A stretch of DNA of 64,000 bases, from the NCBI GenBank assembly GCA_030148165.1, contig JASBTZ010000008.1, forward strand, positions 186,001 to 250,000, in the 5' to 3' direction. Under the pieces are notes generated by a model. That model was not told where the DNA came from and did not search any database. It saw only the letters and a program-made list of their open reading frames with translations. Positions 1 to 10,940 of this stretch are shown in pieces. This DNA is from Bacteroidota bacterium (lineage in GTDB: Bacteria; Bacteroidota; Bacteroidia; Flavobacteriales_D; Crocinitomicaceae). Position numbers and translations under genes: made by a program. The first letter of the stretch is position 1. Every line of letters starts with the position of its first letter.

Positions 1-409
1 TACGTCCCTTACCCTTTATACGTGCACCAAAAACATAGGTGTCGTTTCCGATATTAATTAAATTCAGAAATGCAGTTACTCCTTCCTGTATGTATCTCTT
101 AGACCATATCAGTTTTCCGTTATTGTCCGTTCGAACCACAATAGCCGTATCTGTATTCCTAAGACTTTCAACGCCAAAAATGAGAAAGTCGGAATTATCA
201 GCCTGAATAGCATTAATAAACTGGCAGGTGCCTTCATTCAAGTGATACCTTTTGTTCCAAACAGTATTTCCTTCTTGAGAAAATACAGCAAACAATCCAT
301 CAGAAGCCATTTGTCCGACAATATAGCTTAGCGCCTCATTGTCTTGAACAACAATATCCTTAAAATGAACTTCTTTGTCTTTGTTGTAGTGATTTAAGAA
401 AATAGACAT
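1..409 (-). CDS. Partial unknown beta-propeller-like protein (5' part)
   Basis: An open frame starts at the ATG complementary to 407-409 and runs off the left edge without a stop, giving about 136 residues. It opens MSIFLNHYNKDKEVHFKDIV with no signal peptide. The visible part repeats a pattern of a short hydrophobic strand, Gly and a polar turn (for example LIFGVESLRNTDTAIVVRTD and YVFGARIKG). This suggests blades of a beta-propeller of the kind that compares logged values. It lies 31 bases downstream of the 2026-residue gene on the same strand and is probably co-transcribed with it. I do not recognise the family; the propeller assignment is inferred from the strand pattern only. Confidence 0.6.
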   Translation of the reverse strand, partial: MSIFLNHYNKDKEVHFKDIVVQDNEALSYIVGQMASDGLFAVFSQEGNTVWNKRYHLNEGTCQFINAIQADNSDFLIFGVESLRNTDTAIVVRTDNNGKLIWSKRYIQEGVTAFLNLINIGNDTYVFGARIKGKGR

Positions 410-440
410 ATATCAATGGTTTGGCTTGTGTTCTTAATAA

Positions 441-3400
441 TTAAATAGTTGCATTTATTGTAAATGTGACCGGTATAGATTGTACAGTAACATACTGTTG
501 ACCATCCCATTCACGGTAATCAAATGTGAAAGCATAGTCTCCAGCAGGCATATTAAGTGAACCATCACTATTGGTCACAAATACCTCCCGTACATCTTTC
601 GAGAATATCGACTGATAATTACTTTCACTATCTCCATCTACTGAAAGGCGAATAGTGGTAGACATTTCTGAATCAGGTAATTTTGGATCATTAAATGGTT
701 CCGGGCATCGAATCCAAATTCCAAGCAAATTACCGCCTGTATCCGTATTCCGAACAATATTGAATTCATTACTTATTGCCGGATGCAAAGTACCTAACTT
801 AAATGCACCCTGTAAAACTCGTTCAATTAAATCAGCATAATCTTGTAGGAGATCATCATTTGAAGATGGAGGGATCATTCCTGACGCGAGTGTAACGTTT
901 ACGGAAGGAATAACTTTATTGACCTCAAAAATAGCCTCTTTCAAAACGGTTCCAGCTCCATCATCAGCTAGAATGTAACTGTTAACTTGTTCTTCGAACG
1001 TACCATAACGGGATGTTCTGAATGGATATCTATGAACCTCACGGGTGGTAGTCGGTGTTCCGGCATCTGCATCTCGCTGATATGTATTGCTGAAGATCGC
1101 CGTATAAAGTTTTAACGGTTCCAGTTCATTAATGTCAACTTGTGCGTTTACACTATTTTGATTCAAAGATTCCGGTGGGCAATCCGCCGGATCACTATTC
1201 TCAATAATGTTACCAATGGCTTGAATATCACTTCCTGCAATGGCAAAATCATCCAGTTGCCAGGTAAGGGATGGGACAGGTGGTGTTTGGGGTTCTATGG
1301 CATCTTGTATCAATACTTGCATATTCCCATTAACCTGACCATTATTAAATAATGGATCCCAATTTCCAAACATCGCGTATACGTATTGCTTTTTAAAGAA
1401 CAACAAGAGTCTGGGATCCTTGTAAAACAGTGGTTTTGCATTTAATAAATCACCGTCAGCATTAGGATAAGAACGTCTGTAATCCACATAATGCTGTAAC
1501 TTGCTGAGTTTATAGCTGTCTTCCTGGTCAGCATCCAACAAATTCTGATAATCCTCTCGTATTACCTCAGCATTTGTATCATCCAAATACTGATGGAAAT
1601 GACCAATTGGTCCTTTCGTACGGAATCCATAGTAGAATGTATTGCGATGGTTATTAGAACCACCTCCACTAACAGCTTCGTTTGTTTTAATTGCAATCGC
1701 GTAAGTTGTATTTGGGCGCCAGATTGGTTGAAAGGTCTTCTCTATAGCGTCCATCATACTTTGTGTCTCTGCATCAACTTCTGAAGCTCCCGGAATAGTT
1801 TGATTATAAGTGTAATCTTCATCTGTTAAGAAACACAACTTGAACAAATATGTACTACACAATCCTCGACAATTAATTATGTTATAACAACTTGTTTTCC
1901 CTGTTAATGTAACAGTTGAACCGTTACTTAAAGTTGCGTCAATTAAGAATGAGTAATTAGGACCTACTACTAGGTTGTCTTCATCATGTCTTAAATTAGA
2001 TAGTGATGTGATATCCGCCCAAGTAATTTCTGTAGGCGGAGCAAACTCAAATGTACAGTGGTATTTCCCTTCGTCGCTTATTGTGAATGTTAATTTAGAA
2101 GCCGTATTTGCAATTAGATTGTAAGTCACGGGGATTTTTCTTCCACCCGGGTACTGATAAAGTGCTGTATTCATGAATACACCATCATAAATAGGCTCTT
2201 CGTTGGTGCCATTTAATTGAAAAGAATGATTCAGTAAATCCTGATTAGTCACGAGCGTGTCGAAGAAAATCTCTAGTTGCTCGGCCTCCAAAGTTATTTC
2301 AGCATCACAAAGCTCTGGAATGGTAGTTCCCTGAGCACATTCACCATTTTTAATGACAATTTTGTCAACAAGGTTATCCGGATCCAAATACTGAACAACA
2401 GCATTGAGATCAGAAGCTGTAAACACATCCACTTGAGGTAATTGCTGTTCAATTACATCGATCCCAGATTCACTGCCCGAATCAATAACCAATTGATAAT
2501 ATTCAACAGTTACAGATTCAGCCATAGTAAACATTGTGAAATCAATACAGGCAACTGGTTCAGGGAATAATATTTCAAGACAATCCCCATCTTGTATTGC
2601 AATTGCAATGTTTTCACCGAGATGGGTCAAATTGGTTTGAACAATAGCAGCATCTTCTCCTTCAACATTAAATGTAATCTTCTTAAAGAAGTGTGGCTCG
2701 TTAGCTGTTACGGTAGCCAGATTCTTTGTTGAGAATGAACTTGATCTACCATCAACGGTGGATTTCATTCCTGGTGACTCAACTGTTGTGAAATCTTTAG
2801 TTTGTTCACGTCGTTCCTCTTTACGCCGAGGTAGATATTCGAATAAACTAACACAGCATTTTTCTCTTGGCTCCTCTTCACAAAAAATAGTTTCTGCGGT
2901 TACCCCATTATTTTCCGGAATAAATTCACCTGAAGCTTGAGTCATATAGCTCAAAGGAGTCTGAGCTAATAACCTGAGTTTATTGTATTTATTCGGTTCC
3001 TCAATTTGCCAGTATCCTTGTTTTAAATCGAGACTGTCAATGACAGCAGGATCGATAAACGGTAGATCATCCATAGGTGTTAATGCATCATAGATGTCAT
3101 ATTCTTCCCAACTATTACCTACTGGATCCCAGGCATAAATGAAGACGTCTTCGACTTTGAAATCATGTTTTACACGGGGTGTCTTTCCTTTCTGAGGAGC
3201 TATGTAACGAATATGATTGGCGCCACCGTTCTTTCCTATACGATCGGTACTCGCATTTCCATTTGGATTCATACCATTTTTAAAATCTACGTCAATGAAG
3301 GAATCCAATGGAATGATGTAGTCATCAAAACTGCCATTCCAAGCTGAAGAACTCGGAGGAGGAGGTACTGCAGCTGGATTTGAACTACCATGATAAAGAA

Positions 3401-6400
3401 GTCCTGAACTATTTTTAACGAAGTTAACCGCAAAGGTCTCCTTAGTTTGAATGTTCACTGCTTGAGCTGAACCTCCGGGATCATCTCTGTCTATTAGTCC
3501 AATTTCAGAAGTATCTACATTGTTATTGAGTTCCCATACCAATTCAATGTTTGCACAACGGTCTTTTCCTAGCACTTTGACACATACTTCAAGTCCTCCG
3601 GTGATAATAAATGGCTCTGGTGCTTCGGCTGCCAGCGATGCTCCGACACTGATACCAAATCCTAAACCGAAAATGCTTATTTCAACCCCACCGCCAAGGG
3701 CAATAGAACCTCCTAGTTGTTTTGGTTTGAACCCAACTTTAGCAGCAATATCTAAGTAAGCATATAGATAGACATATAATGGACCAAATTTCTTTTCTAA
3801 TTCAAACCTAGCACCTGCTCCTGTACGTATGCCGTATGCATTAAGCATGAAGTAGAAATAAACGTCGAACAGGTCGAACAACCTAACCTGAATTCGATAG
3901 CTTTCAGGTAAATCGCGACCAATATTGAGGTACCATGCTGACGAATCTTTAAAGAAAAAGCCAAGTTCAAGAACACCCTGGACTGTCGCAATACTTCCTG
4001 GATCTTTATCATCCGGAATAAGATAATTGACCCCAAGTGCAGCTTCTATTGATTCTCGAGTTATGACAATAAGAGCAAAGAATGGTGGGTCATTCGGATC
4101 ATTAAGCTTGATGCGTTCAGACAAGATCGCTGCCTGTCCCTGTAACATCAATAACTCGCGTAGTGAAAGCAACAAGAATATTTTGCTGGAAAACACCTTT
4201 CCTCCATCCGTTGCAGTTGCTAAAGAAACCCCAAGTCCAATTGCAAAACCTCCTATAGGATCAAATTTTGAAATCTGAACACCTTCCTTATAGTCGCTTT
4301 CTACTTTCGCCTTATAATACTTCCACCACGGTTCGGTTTCTGCTACACCTGCCGCATTCTTTGTTGCGACGAAGTGCTTTCCAAGAAGTCCCCTGAAACC
4401 ATAAAGTCCAAGACCCGTATTACCTAGTGGAATAGCCTTTGAAATTTCAACCTCGAGATCAATTATGAAATAGGGAACCTTCGGATTAAATCGCATTGCC
4501 GCTGACCCACCTATTCCGGCTTGTGGAAGATCAATACTAACACCACCGGCATATTCCGTTCCTGGCAGTCCCGGAGGAGGATCTTTCATCGATAAGAATC
4601 CTGCGATGATTACAGCTGCGTCTTTTGGATCTGCATCACCCGGGATAATAATATCAATTCGGATGCTCTCTATCCTGATAAATATGTCTAATGGCAGGGT
4701 GTCGTTATCAGTGCTGAAATACACCTGTATTCCTTTTCCTTTTGCTTCAACTCCCCCAGGATCGACCTTTACTCCTCCATCGAATCCAATGTATTTATAT
4801 TTGCGAAGTACATTTGTTCCTCCATTGTCATAATCCCGTTCAGTTGAACCTAGGTGTATAGCTGTTACTGATAATTCAACGGGAGGAAATTTTAGAGATA
4901 AAGCTTGTGGTAACTCTAAGCCTCCACCTTTTATTTCAAACTGTCCATCATCCCATATGATGATTTCCTGGAATTCTATTGCGGCTGGAAATAAACTTGA
5001 AATCGTTGAGTTTAGAAACTCCATTGTACCTGAAACAGAGAGATAAAAACGATCATCCTCACGGCCAATACCAGCTGAGGTTAAGTTAAATTGAAGGACA
5101 TTTGGTATAACGATTGGTATTCCATTGGGTTCAGAAGCAGTTAAGCTAAAATCACCCTCTTGCCCTATATGGATATCAATGTTTATTTCAGCATCATTCC
5201 CACTCCCATCCTCAAAACCAGGTATTTTTATAGTCCCACCGATATCGGAGCCAATTATAGAATTCTGCTGAAACTCAAGTGCAAACGACGTTAAACAAAA
5301 TTCAAAACCAGAACCGAATTTTCCGCAGATAAAAGGAGCGGGATCACCTGCCGTTTTTGCTTCCAATGCCAGAGTTCCAGAAATCCCACCTGTACCGACT
5401 AATAGGTTTTTAGCCAATAATTCACCTGTTGACCCAGGATCATCATGATTCCAAAATGCTGGAAACCCAATAGCCCCATCACCAATGAATACTCCAACAA
5501 AATCATCTGGTCTTCCATCTGCAATTGCTTCAGGTATATTTCTCTTTCTGCTAAGATCAATTTTCATGTTAGAAAATTGAAGAGTCAGTCCGGTATTCCC
5601 AATTTGAGAATAATCAAAATCTAAGTTTGAAGCATTAAAAAATTCAAATCCCTCTTCCGATGTATATTCTACTGAACCAATGTCAAAGGTTAAACGAGAC
5701 TTCGTTTTGTCTTCTTCAGGAATCGGTGCATTTTCATCAATTATATCTCCATTAATATCTAATGGAAGTAACATTGTTCTTGGAAACTCAAGTGCAATAT
5801 TAATGTCATCAATTCCAAAGTTAACTTTCGGAATAAAAAGGTTGATAAACTCACTAAAATCAAATTCCTGAACTAGACTTAAGAACAAGTCTTTTAGGTT
5901 GTCTAGAGCCTGGCTGATTCCTCCCTGATTTATATAATCTAATGCGAATTCAAGTATGCTAGCCGTTTGAATAGCTTCTAATAGCACATCCAAACGATTT
6001 GTGCCATTATCAACCGGCGGCACGGCTATTGATGTTCCGTATTTAGTGTTAAAATCGCTTATAAAGGTGCTTAGCGGGTTTGGACCGCTAATTAATGTGT
6101 CTAGTAGTGAATCGAAGATGTCTGCTTCCGAAATTTGAAATAATCGTTGAAGAATTTCAAAATATTCCTTAGGGTCTTCTGAAAATTGTGATAATTTTAA
6201 TCCAGGTAACAGATCAAGAATCTCGATTCTGTATGTCATTCTTATATCAAATGAGGTAGCTCCAGATGTTAGAACGTCAGGATTTAATAGAACTTTGATC
6301 CCATTTGTTCCAGGAATTTCAAATCCGAGCTCGACTAGAACAACTACTGTCAATTTATAGAAAGCAGAACTCCCGTTACGACTCTTATCAAAAATTAAAT

Positions 6401-6521
6401 TCCGGTACTTTACATCATTGAGTAAATCTCCAATATTATCCGATAAGCCCTGTAGGTTTGTTGGCACACGATCCAAAGGTAGAATTTCTGCGATCGACGG
6501 AAGATGCTCATTATTTGCCAT
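441..6521 (-). CDS. Giant beta-rich protein of unknown function (2026 aa)
   Basis: The frame has 2026 residues, no signal peptide (MANNEHLPSIAEILPLDRVP) and no lipobox. The N-terminal ~250 residues look helical. The middle, roughly residues 250-1100, is a long series of amphipathic beta strands rich in Gly and hydrophobic residues, with segments such as GLGLYGFRGLLGKHF and FGLGFGISVGASLAAEAPEP. These resemble the repetitive strands of DUF6603-type giant proteins, but that link is from memory and weak. The C-terminal third carries Ig-like or jelly-roll-like stretches and ends ...VTFTINATI without a T9SS sorting domain. It sits between a partial gene (31 bp downstream) and the metzincin gene (36 bp upstream), so the three are probably one operon. 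The function is unknown. The lack of a secretion signal together with the large size is compatible with cargo of a contractile injection system, but none is visible here. Confidence 0.75.
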   Translation of the reverse strand: MANNEHLPSIAEILPLDRVPTNLQGLSDNIGDLLNDVKYRNLIFDKSRNGSSAFYKLTVVVLVELGFEIPGTNGIKVLLNPDVLTSGATSFDIRMTYRIEILDLLPGLKLSQFSEDPKEYFEILQRLFQISEADIFDSLLDTLISGPNPLSTFISDFNTKYGTSIAVPPVDNGTNRLDVLLEAIQTASILEFALDYINQGGISQALDNLKDLFLSLVQEFDFSEFINLFIPKVNFGIDDINIALEFPRTMLLPLDINGDIIDENAPIPEEDKTKSRLTFDIGSVEYTSEEGFEFFNASNLDFDYSQIGNTGLTLQFSNMKIDLSRKRNIPEAIADGRPDDFVGVFIGDGAIGFPAFWNHDDPGSTGELLAKNLLVGTGGISGTLALEAKTAGDPAPFICGKFGSGFEFCLTSFALEFQQNSIIGSDIGGTIKIPGFEDGSGNDAEINIDIHIGQEGDFSLTASEPNGIPIVIPNVLQFNLTSAGIGREDDRFYLSVSGTMEFLNSTISSLFPAAIEFQEIIIWDDGQFEIKGGGLELPQALSLKFPPVELSVTAIHLGSTERDYDNGGTNVLRKYKYIGFDGGVKVDPGGVEAKGKGIQVYFSTDNDTLPLDIFIRIESIRIDIIIPGDADPKDAAVIIAGFLSMKDPPPGLPGTEYAGGVSIDLPQAGIGGSAAMRFNPKVPYFIIDLEVEISKAIPLGNTGLGLYGFRGLLGKHFVATKNAAGVAETEPWWKYYKAKVESDYKEGVQISKFDPIGGFAIGLGVSLATATDGGKVFSSKIFLLLSLRELLMLQGQAAILSERIKLNDPNDPPFFALIVITRESIEAALGVNYLIPDDKDPGSIATVQGVLELGFFFKDSSAWYLNIGRDLPESYRIQVRLFDLFDVYFYFMLNAYGIRTGAGARFELEKKFGPLYVYLYAYLDIAAKVGFKPKQLGGSIALGGGVEISIFGLGFGISVGASLAAEAPEPFIITGGLEVCVKVLGKDRCANIELVWELNNNVDTSEIGLIDRDDPGGSAQAVNIQTKETFAVNFVKNSSGLLYHGSSNPAAVPPPPSSSAWNGSFDDYIIPLDSFIDVDFKNGMNPNGNASTDRIGKNGGANHIRYIAPQKGKTPRVKHDFKVEDVFIYAWDPVGNSWEEYDIYDALTPMDDLPFIDPAVIDSLDLKQGYWQIEEPNKYNKLRLLAQTPLSYMTQASGEFIPENNGVTAETIFCEEEPREKCCVSLFEYLPRRKEERREQTKDFTTVESPGMKSTVDGRSSSFSTKNLATVTANEPHFFKKITFNVEGEDAAIVQTNLTHLGENIAIAIQDGDCLEILFPEPVACIDFTMFTMAESVTVEYYQLVIDSGSESGIDVIEQQLPQVDVFTASDLNAVVQYLDPDNLVDKIVIKNGECAQGTTIPELCDAEITLEAEQLEIFFDTLVTNQDLLNHSFQLNGTNEEPIYDGVFMNTALYQYPGGRKIPVTYNLIANTASKLTFTISDEGKYHCTFEFAPPTEITWADITSLSNLRHDEDNLVVGPNYSFLIDATLSNGSTVTLTGKTSCYNIINCRGLCSTYLFKLCFLTDEDYTYNQTIPGASEVDAETQSMMDAIEKTFQPIWRPNTTYAIAIKTNEAVSGGGSNNHRNTFYYGFRTKGPIGHFHQYLDDTNAEVIREDYQNLLDADQEDSYKLSKLQHYVDYRRSYPNADGDLLNAKPLFYKDPRLLLFFKKQYVYAMFGNWDPLFNNGQVNGNMQVLIQDAIEPQTPPVPSLTWQLDDFAIAGSDIQAIGNIIENSDPADCPPESLNQNSVNAQVDINELEPLKLYTAIFSNTYQRDADAGTPTTTREVHRYPFRTSRYGTFEEQVNSYILADDGAGTVLKEAIFEVNKVIPSVNVTLASGMIPPSSNDDLLQDYADLIERVLQGAFKLGTLHPAISNEFNIVRNTDTGGNLLGIWIRCPEPFNDPKLPDSEMSTTIRLSVDGDSESNYQSIFSKDVREVFVTNSDGSLNMPAGDYAFTFDYREWDGQQYVTVQSIPVTFTINATI

Positions 6522-6557
6522 ATTCAGTACTTTTAAAAATTGACATTCTATTATCTT

Positions 6558-9500
6558 TTAACCAGCGCTTAGTCCACCAATTATTTTTATTATTTCTTCT
6601 CTATTGTAATGGTTATTGTATCTAACTATACCTGGATATAAGACGTCACCGGGGTCAGCAAAAGGAGGATAATCTGTAATTTGTGAGTTAGGATCAGATA
6701 ATACGTGTGCTTCCCATAAGTCGACCCCTCTATTATTAATTGGATCACCACTGTGAATAGTTGGGTTTCCAGGCGTAGGGCAAGCGGCGGTTGGACCTCC
6801 TATTAAATTTACATCGGGTGTATCAGCATCATAATAATCGTAGAAATTTGGATAAGCCGTTCCTCCAGGGACAGGAAAGGGAATAGTCATATCGATATTA
6901 AATAATGGTTCATCATCAATAATATCATCTATTTCTAAAGCCGTAATTTTATCTTTCAAACTTGAACTTGCTCCTCCTGTTACAGCATCTTGAATCCGGA
7001 TAGGTGAACGATTTAATTCGATCAAATTATTTCCTTGAACCCAGCCCCAGAAAGTTAGATTTATTCCTCCTTCTCTAGGTGCTGTAGGGTTTCTTCTTGC
7101 ATCCATGGATGTGAAACTTGAGCCTACAGGAACATCTAGTTTATCATCCGTAACTATTAGTTCACAGTCTCCAGGATGGAGATTAGATTCATGAACAAAT
7201 CCAGCAAAAGATCGATCAAATTCATTATCTGTATTTGGCGTATCTGGTGGCGCTAAATGTTTGAAAAATAAAGCTGTGCCACCAAAAAAGCCACTTTCAT
7301 TTGTATATTCTTTCACGTGAAGCCATTGCTTCGTAGTTATGAAAACAAATCCCTTATCTGAATTGGTTAACGGTAAGAAGTTATTTTTACAATAATTAAT
7401 GTATTCATTTTCGAACGCGGGTTCCAATGCAGGCGTGTTGCTACTATCTAAGAAATTACTATCAGCTAGTGAAGAGTCGTCATCAGGTACTCCTGAAGCG
7501 AAACTCATTAGATTATATCGCCACCTGTAATCATTATGATATTCAGAATCGACTGCATTGCTAATATAAAGGGCAGCTAAAGCATATCCACCTTCTGGTG
7601 CTACGGTATGACCATTGGTTCCAGTATACTCCCGGCCATAGAAACAGTACCGATCATCAAGCCCCATTAAATGGCCAAATTCATGAGCAAATACATTTTT
7701 ATCTGATGCTGTTAAGATATCGTCACCATCTCTGTTTGGATCATTTTCCAGCGCAGGAGGATACTGACAATAAAAGAGTCCAGTTCTTCGCGAAGTTATA
7801 TGAGATCGTTGGCTGAATAAATCGCGTACAGCCGTGATTAACGATTGTCCTGGCGAAATATATGAGTAATGAGAAGGACAGGCTACGGAACAGGTAATGC
7901 CATCACTTGGTCCAGAACCTAAAGGTGGTTTTTCGGGTCTTATTCGTAGTCTTAACAGATTACTTGAACCCGGGTTGCCATCTGAATCGTCGGGGTAATC
8001 TTTGATGTCTTGAAGTGAATAAGGAAAATTTTTATAATTAACTGGTCCCAAATTCGGATCAGGGTCGTTAATTTGCCACATTCCACAATTCTTATGACTA
8101 TCCCAAACTAAATTGATATTCTCTATAACTGCGTCCCTTAGATTTCTAAGGTCTAGCCAAGTCATACCAATTCCTCTGGCGAAATGCATGTGGGCCTCAA
8201 TTCCTGCTTTTGGAATTGTTCCGCCAACCGGATATGGAACATTATATGTTGCGACATCACCAGGTTGAAGATGCACAATGTGACCACTACCCTGAGGAGT
8301 TGGAGACGCAAGTCTTATGATGTTCGCATTCTGAGATGCATCATGACTATCGTAGCAGATATAATGATAGATCGGTCCAAACCCTGTAATTTGATCAACG
8401 TCAACCAGTTCAACATTTCCTGAGGTTCCATTTAATACAAATCCCCTCAGTATTACCTTGAATCTAATAAACTGTTTATTGTTTGCATCAAGATAAACCC
8501 CATCATTTTTAAATGACATATAAACTCTCGAACCTTTAACTAAAGGGCTTCCACTTCCATCTAAAAATGTATCTTCATAAATATTGGTTAGCGCCGTCCA
8601 TTCAGCTGCTGTAAACCTGATTGAAGTAAAACCTGAGGTGAATTTCCTAATGATTCCAGCTGGTGGAATAACCGCTCCAGCTCGAGCTCTTGGATTTACT
8701 ATGAGGTTTCTAAGATTTGGTGTGTTGCCAGTACCAGGATCAGTAAAATCCTCAACTGCGTCTACAGCAAGCTGAAAGGGGCGAAGGGTACTTGTAGCTA
8801 CTCTATCAATAAAGGATGAAGCTCTTGAAACTTCGCTAAAAACATTGGCGTTATTCGGAACTAATGATACCTGATTAATCGGTCTGCCTGTTTCATCTGT
8901 ATCAAATCTTCTTGTTCGTGATTCATAGGCGTTTGCAAACAATGTATAAAACAAAGGCTGTCCAACATCATCATATTCGATCGCAAGCCCCGTGTCTGCA
9001 AGGTAGTCAAGGCCATCAGCTTGGGTATTGTTCCAATATGCTGATTCCCGACAAGTTCTTACTTGTAAATTAGTTGATTTCTGCGGATCCGTGGAATTAA
9101 GTTTAAGTGGAATTTGCATTCGATATTCGAACGGACACCAAAGATTATCTAGATATTCTAGATCTCTAAGATTGGGAGTAGTACCGTGAGTATAACCTGC
9201 ATCAAGCGGTGTTTTAGGTGGAGGGTCTTGTATTTCCTCTTGATTTTTTACTACAGTAATCGATATATGTTGAGCAATTGGAAAATTAGTTTTATTCGAT
9301 CCTAACAGCCCTTCAGAATGTAAATAATGTAATATTCTAAATTGAATTGGATCCGAATAATCGGTATTTTCTGGGCCGCTTAAGAAAGTGAATTTTGAAT
9401 CAGGATCTTCTAATAAATTAGCAGTTTTAATAGTTGATCGATTGAATTTTCCCGAATGGGCATATACTGAATAACAAGCACCGAAGTGTTGTGTTTTTTT

Positions 9501-10940
9501 AAATTCAAGATCCAACGTTACGAATTCATTCTGGTCAACATGTTGATCCGTAGGAAATGCCGAATAACCAGAGTCAACAACAAACACAGGGTATATTCTA
9601 TTTGGCAGCGATATTCCATTTTTAGATGACTTAACTTCTTGTATACCTGGATTAGTGTTCCATTCAATTCTTATATCTTTCAAGTGAGATATGGGAGCGA
9701 AAGTTTCATCGCCGAATTGGTGAAAGTAGTTATGGCTATTGCCTCTTTCATCAAGCAATTCTATATAGACCCGGTTTTTATTTTTGAATAGCTTTCCATT
9801 GATTCCTTCTCCTGTACCGAGCATTAATCTTTGGTAAATCTCTATTTGAGCCTGCTCTTCATAAGATGCTCCGGCAATAACATAATTCGAGCTGGGTACA
9901 CTTCTTGTTCCAACGGTATCATCATCCGCAGAGGCAATATCTGTCAGGTGTAGAACGTCGTGTGATGCATGCGCAAAATTGCCATAAAATGCAGCAGGGT
10001 CCATGAAGTTCAATGACTGTTCTGCTTGAGTTTCTTTTTCGAAATCAGATGTAACGCCAGCATCGAAATCTAATGACACCAGCCTGTTAACGGCCGCTTT
10101 TACTGAACCGCTGCTACTCGTGATACCGTTACCTATGATATCGCTTATCTTTGGCTCGAACCCCCTTCTGTCTTTTAAAATTTGTAAGCCATACATTACC
10201 ATCGTTCTGTTCTTGTTAGGTAAATGAACGGACCCAAATTCTTCCTGTTTAGGAAACAAACCAATAACATCACCTGCTGAAACAGAAAAACCGCTATATT
10301 TGGGCGCATCAACAGGTGAGTCATTATTCCACTCATAGTGAAAAATATCATCAAGAAAACTATCTGATGAAAGAATAAAGCCATCTGGATTGGTCGCGAT
10401 GAAATCATTAATTCCGCCTGGAGTGATCCCTATAATACTGCCTTTAGTGGGTAAAGTTCCACCGTTATCCAAGTTCGCTTGATTTGCAATAGCAATAATA
10501 TCAACTCCATTCGAAGGGAGGTCCGGACTAAGAATATCATCTTGATCAAACGTATTTGGACCCACGACCTGGGTAGCCATATGTACTAAACTTGATCTTA
10601 ATATCGATCGATATACGAAGTATTTGATTCTGGGATTTACTTCTGATTGAACAGCTGGCAAGAAAATCGCATCAACAAGTTGATTGACCCCATTGCCATC
10701 TTCTGTACCCGGTACTTCAATAAAAAATACCATTCCATCACAGATTGCATATGCTTTTGGATTCTGTGTTATGTTCTTCTTCGCGTAGTGCAATGATGCT
10801 GGACAAAAAGCATATTTAAGCTCATCTGTGTTGCCTACACCGTCTTCTACTGGCCCATAAGGCAATCCAAATAATGTTGAAACATGACCGGTCTGTTTAT
10901 GCATTAAGTGCAAGTCGGAGAAAAAATGAAAATCCGCCAT
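6558..10940 (-). CDS. Giant protein with metzincin-type zinc metallopeptidase domain (1460 aa)
   Basis: A zinc-binding motif HEFGHLMGLDD lies at about residues 1086-1096 (HExxHxxGxxD: H1086, catalytic E1087, H1090, D1096). About 50 residues on, RYNLMS (Met1145) fits the Met-turn that closes the metzincin active site. The domain therefore probably cleaves peptide bonds. The ~1000 residues before it are beta-rich and not recognised. They have no signal peptide: the protein opens MADFHFFSDLHLMHKQTG. The peptidase domain is followed by about 360 further residues with no sorting domain. It is the first gene of the putative minus-strand operon, with a 354-base divergent region upstream that contains a 13-base direct repeat. 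Such a protease without a standard export signal could be an intracellular or contact-delivered effector; that is inference. Confidence 0.8.
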   Translation of the reverse strand: MADFHFFSDLHLMHKQTGHVSTLFGLPYGPVEDGVGNTDELKYAFCPASLHYAKKNITQNPKAYAICDGMVFFIEVPGTEDGNGVNQLVDAIFLPAVQSEVNPRIKYFVYRSILRSSLVHMATQVVGPNTFDQDDILSPDLPSNGVDIIAIANQANLDNGGTLPTKGSIIGITPGGINDFIATNPDGFILSSDSFLDDIFHYEWNNDSPVDAPKYSGFSVSAGDVIGLFPKQEEFGSVHLPNKNRTMVMYGLQILKDRRGFEPKISDIIGNGITSSSGSVKAAVNRLVSLDFDAGVTSDFEKETQAEQSLNFMDPAAFYGNFAHASHDVLHLTDIASADDDTVGTRSVPSSNYVIAGASYEEQAQIEIYQRLMLGTGEGINGKLFKNKNRVYIELLDERGNSHNYFHQFGDETFAPISHLKDIRIEWNTNPGIQEVKSSKNGISLPNRIYPVFVVDSGYSAFPTDQHVDQNEFVTLDLEFKKTQHFGACYSVYAHSGKFNRSTIKTANLLEDPDSKFTFLSGPENTDYSDPIQFRILHYLHSEGLLGSNKTNFPIAQHISITVVKNQEEIQDPPPKTPLDAGYTHGTTPNLRDLEYLDNLWCPFEYRMQIPLKLNSTDPQKSTNLQVRTCRESAYWNNTQADGLDYLADTGLAIEYDDVGQPLFYTLFANAYESRTRRFDTDETGRPINQVSLVPNNANVFSEVSRASSFIDRVATSTLRPFQLAVDAVEDFTDPGTGNTPNLRNLIVNPRARAGAVIPPAGIIRKFTSGFTSIRFTAAEWTALTNIYEDTFLDGSGSPLVKGSRVYMSFKNDGVYLDANNKQFIRFKVILRGFVLNGTSGNVELVDVDQITGFGPIYHYICYDSHDASQNANIIRLASPTPQGSGHIVHLQPGDVATYNVPYPVGGTIPKAGIEAHMHFARGIGMTWLDLRNLRDAVIENINLVWDSHKNCGMWQINDPDPNLGPVNYKNFPYSLQDIKDYPDDSDGNPGSSNLLRLRIRPEKPPLGSGPSDGITCSVACPSHYSYISPGQSLITAVRDLFSQRSHITSRRTGLFYCQYPPALENDPNRDGDDILTASDKNVFAHEFGHLMGLDDRYCFYGREYTGTNGHTVAPEGGYALAALYISNAVDSEYHNDYRWRYNLMSFASGVPDDDSSLADSNFLDSSNTPALEPAFENEYINYCKNNFLPLTNSDKGFVFITTKQWLHVKEYTNESGFFGGTALFFKHLAPPDTPNTDNEFDRSFAGFVHESNLHPGDCELIVTDDKLDVPVGSSFTSMDARRNPTAPREGGINLTFWGWVQGNNLIELNRSPIRIQDAVTGGASSSLKDKITALEIDDIIDDEPLFNIDMTIPFPVPGGTAYPNFYDYYDADTPDVNLIGGPTAACPTPGNPTIHSGDPINNRGVDLWEAHVLSDPNSQITDYPPFADPGDVLYPGIVRYNNHYNREEIIKIIGGLSAG

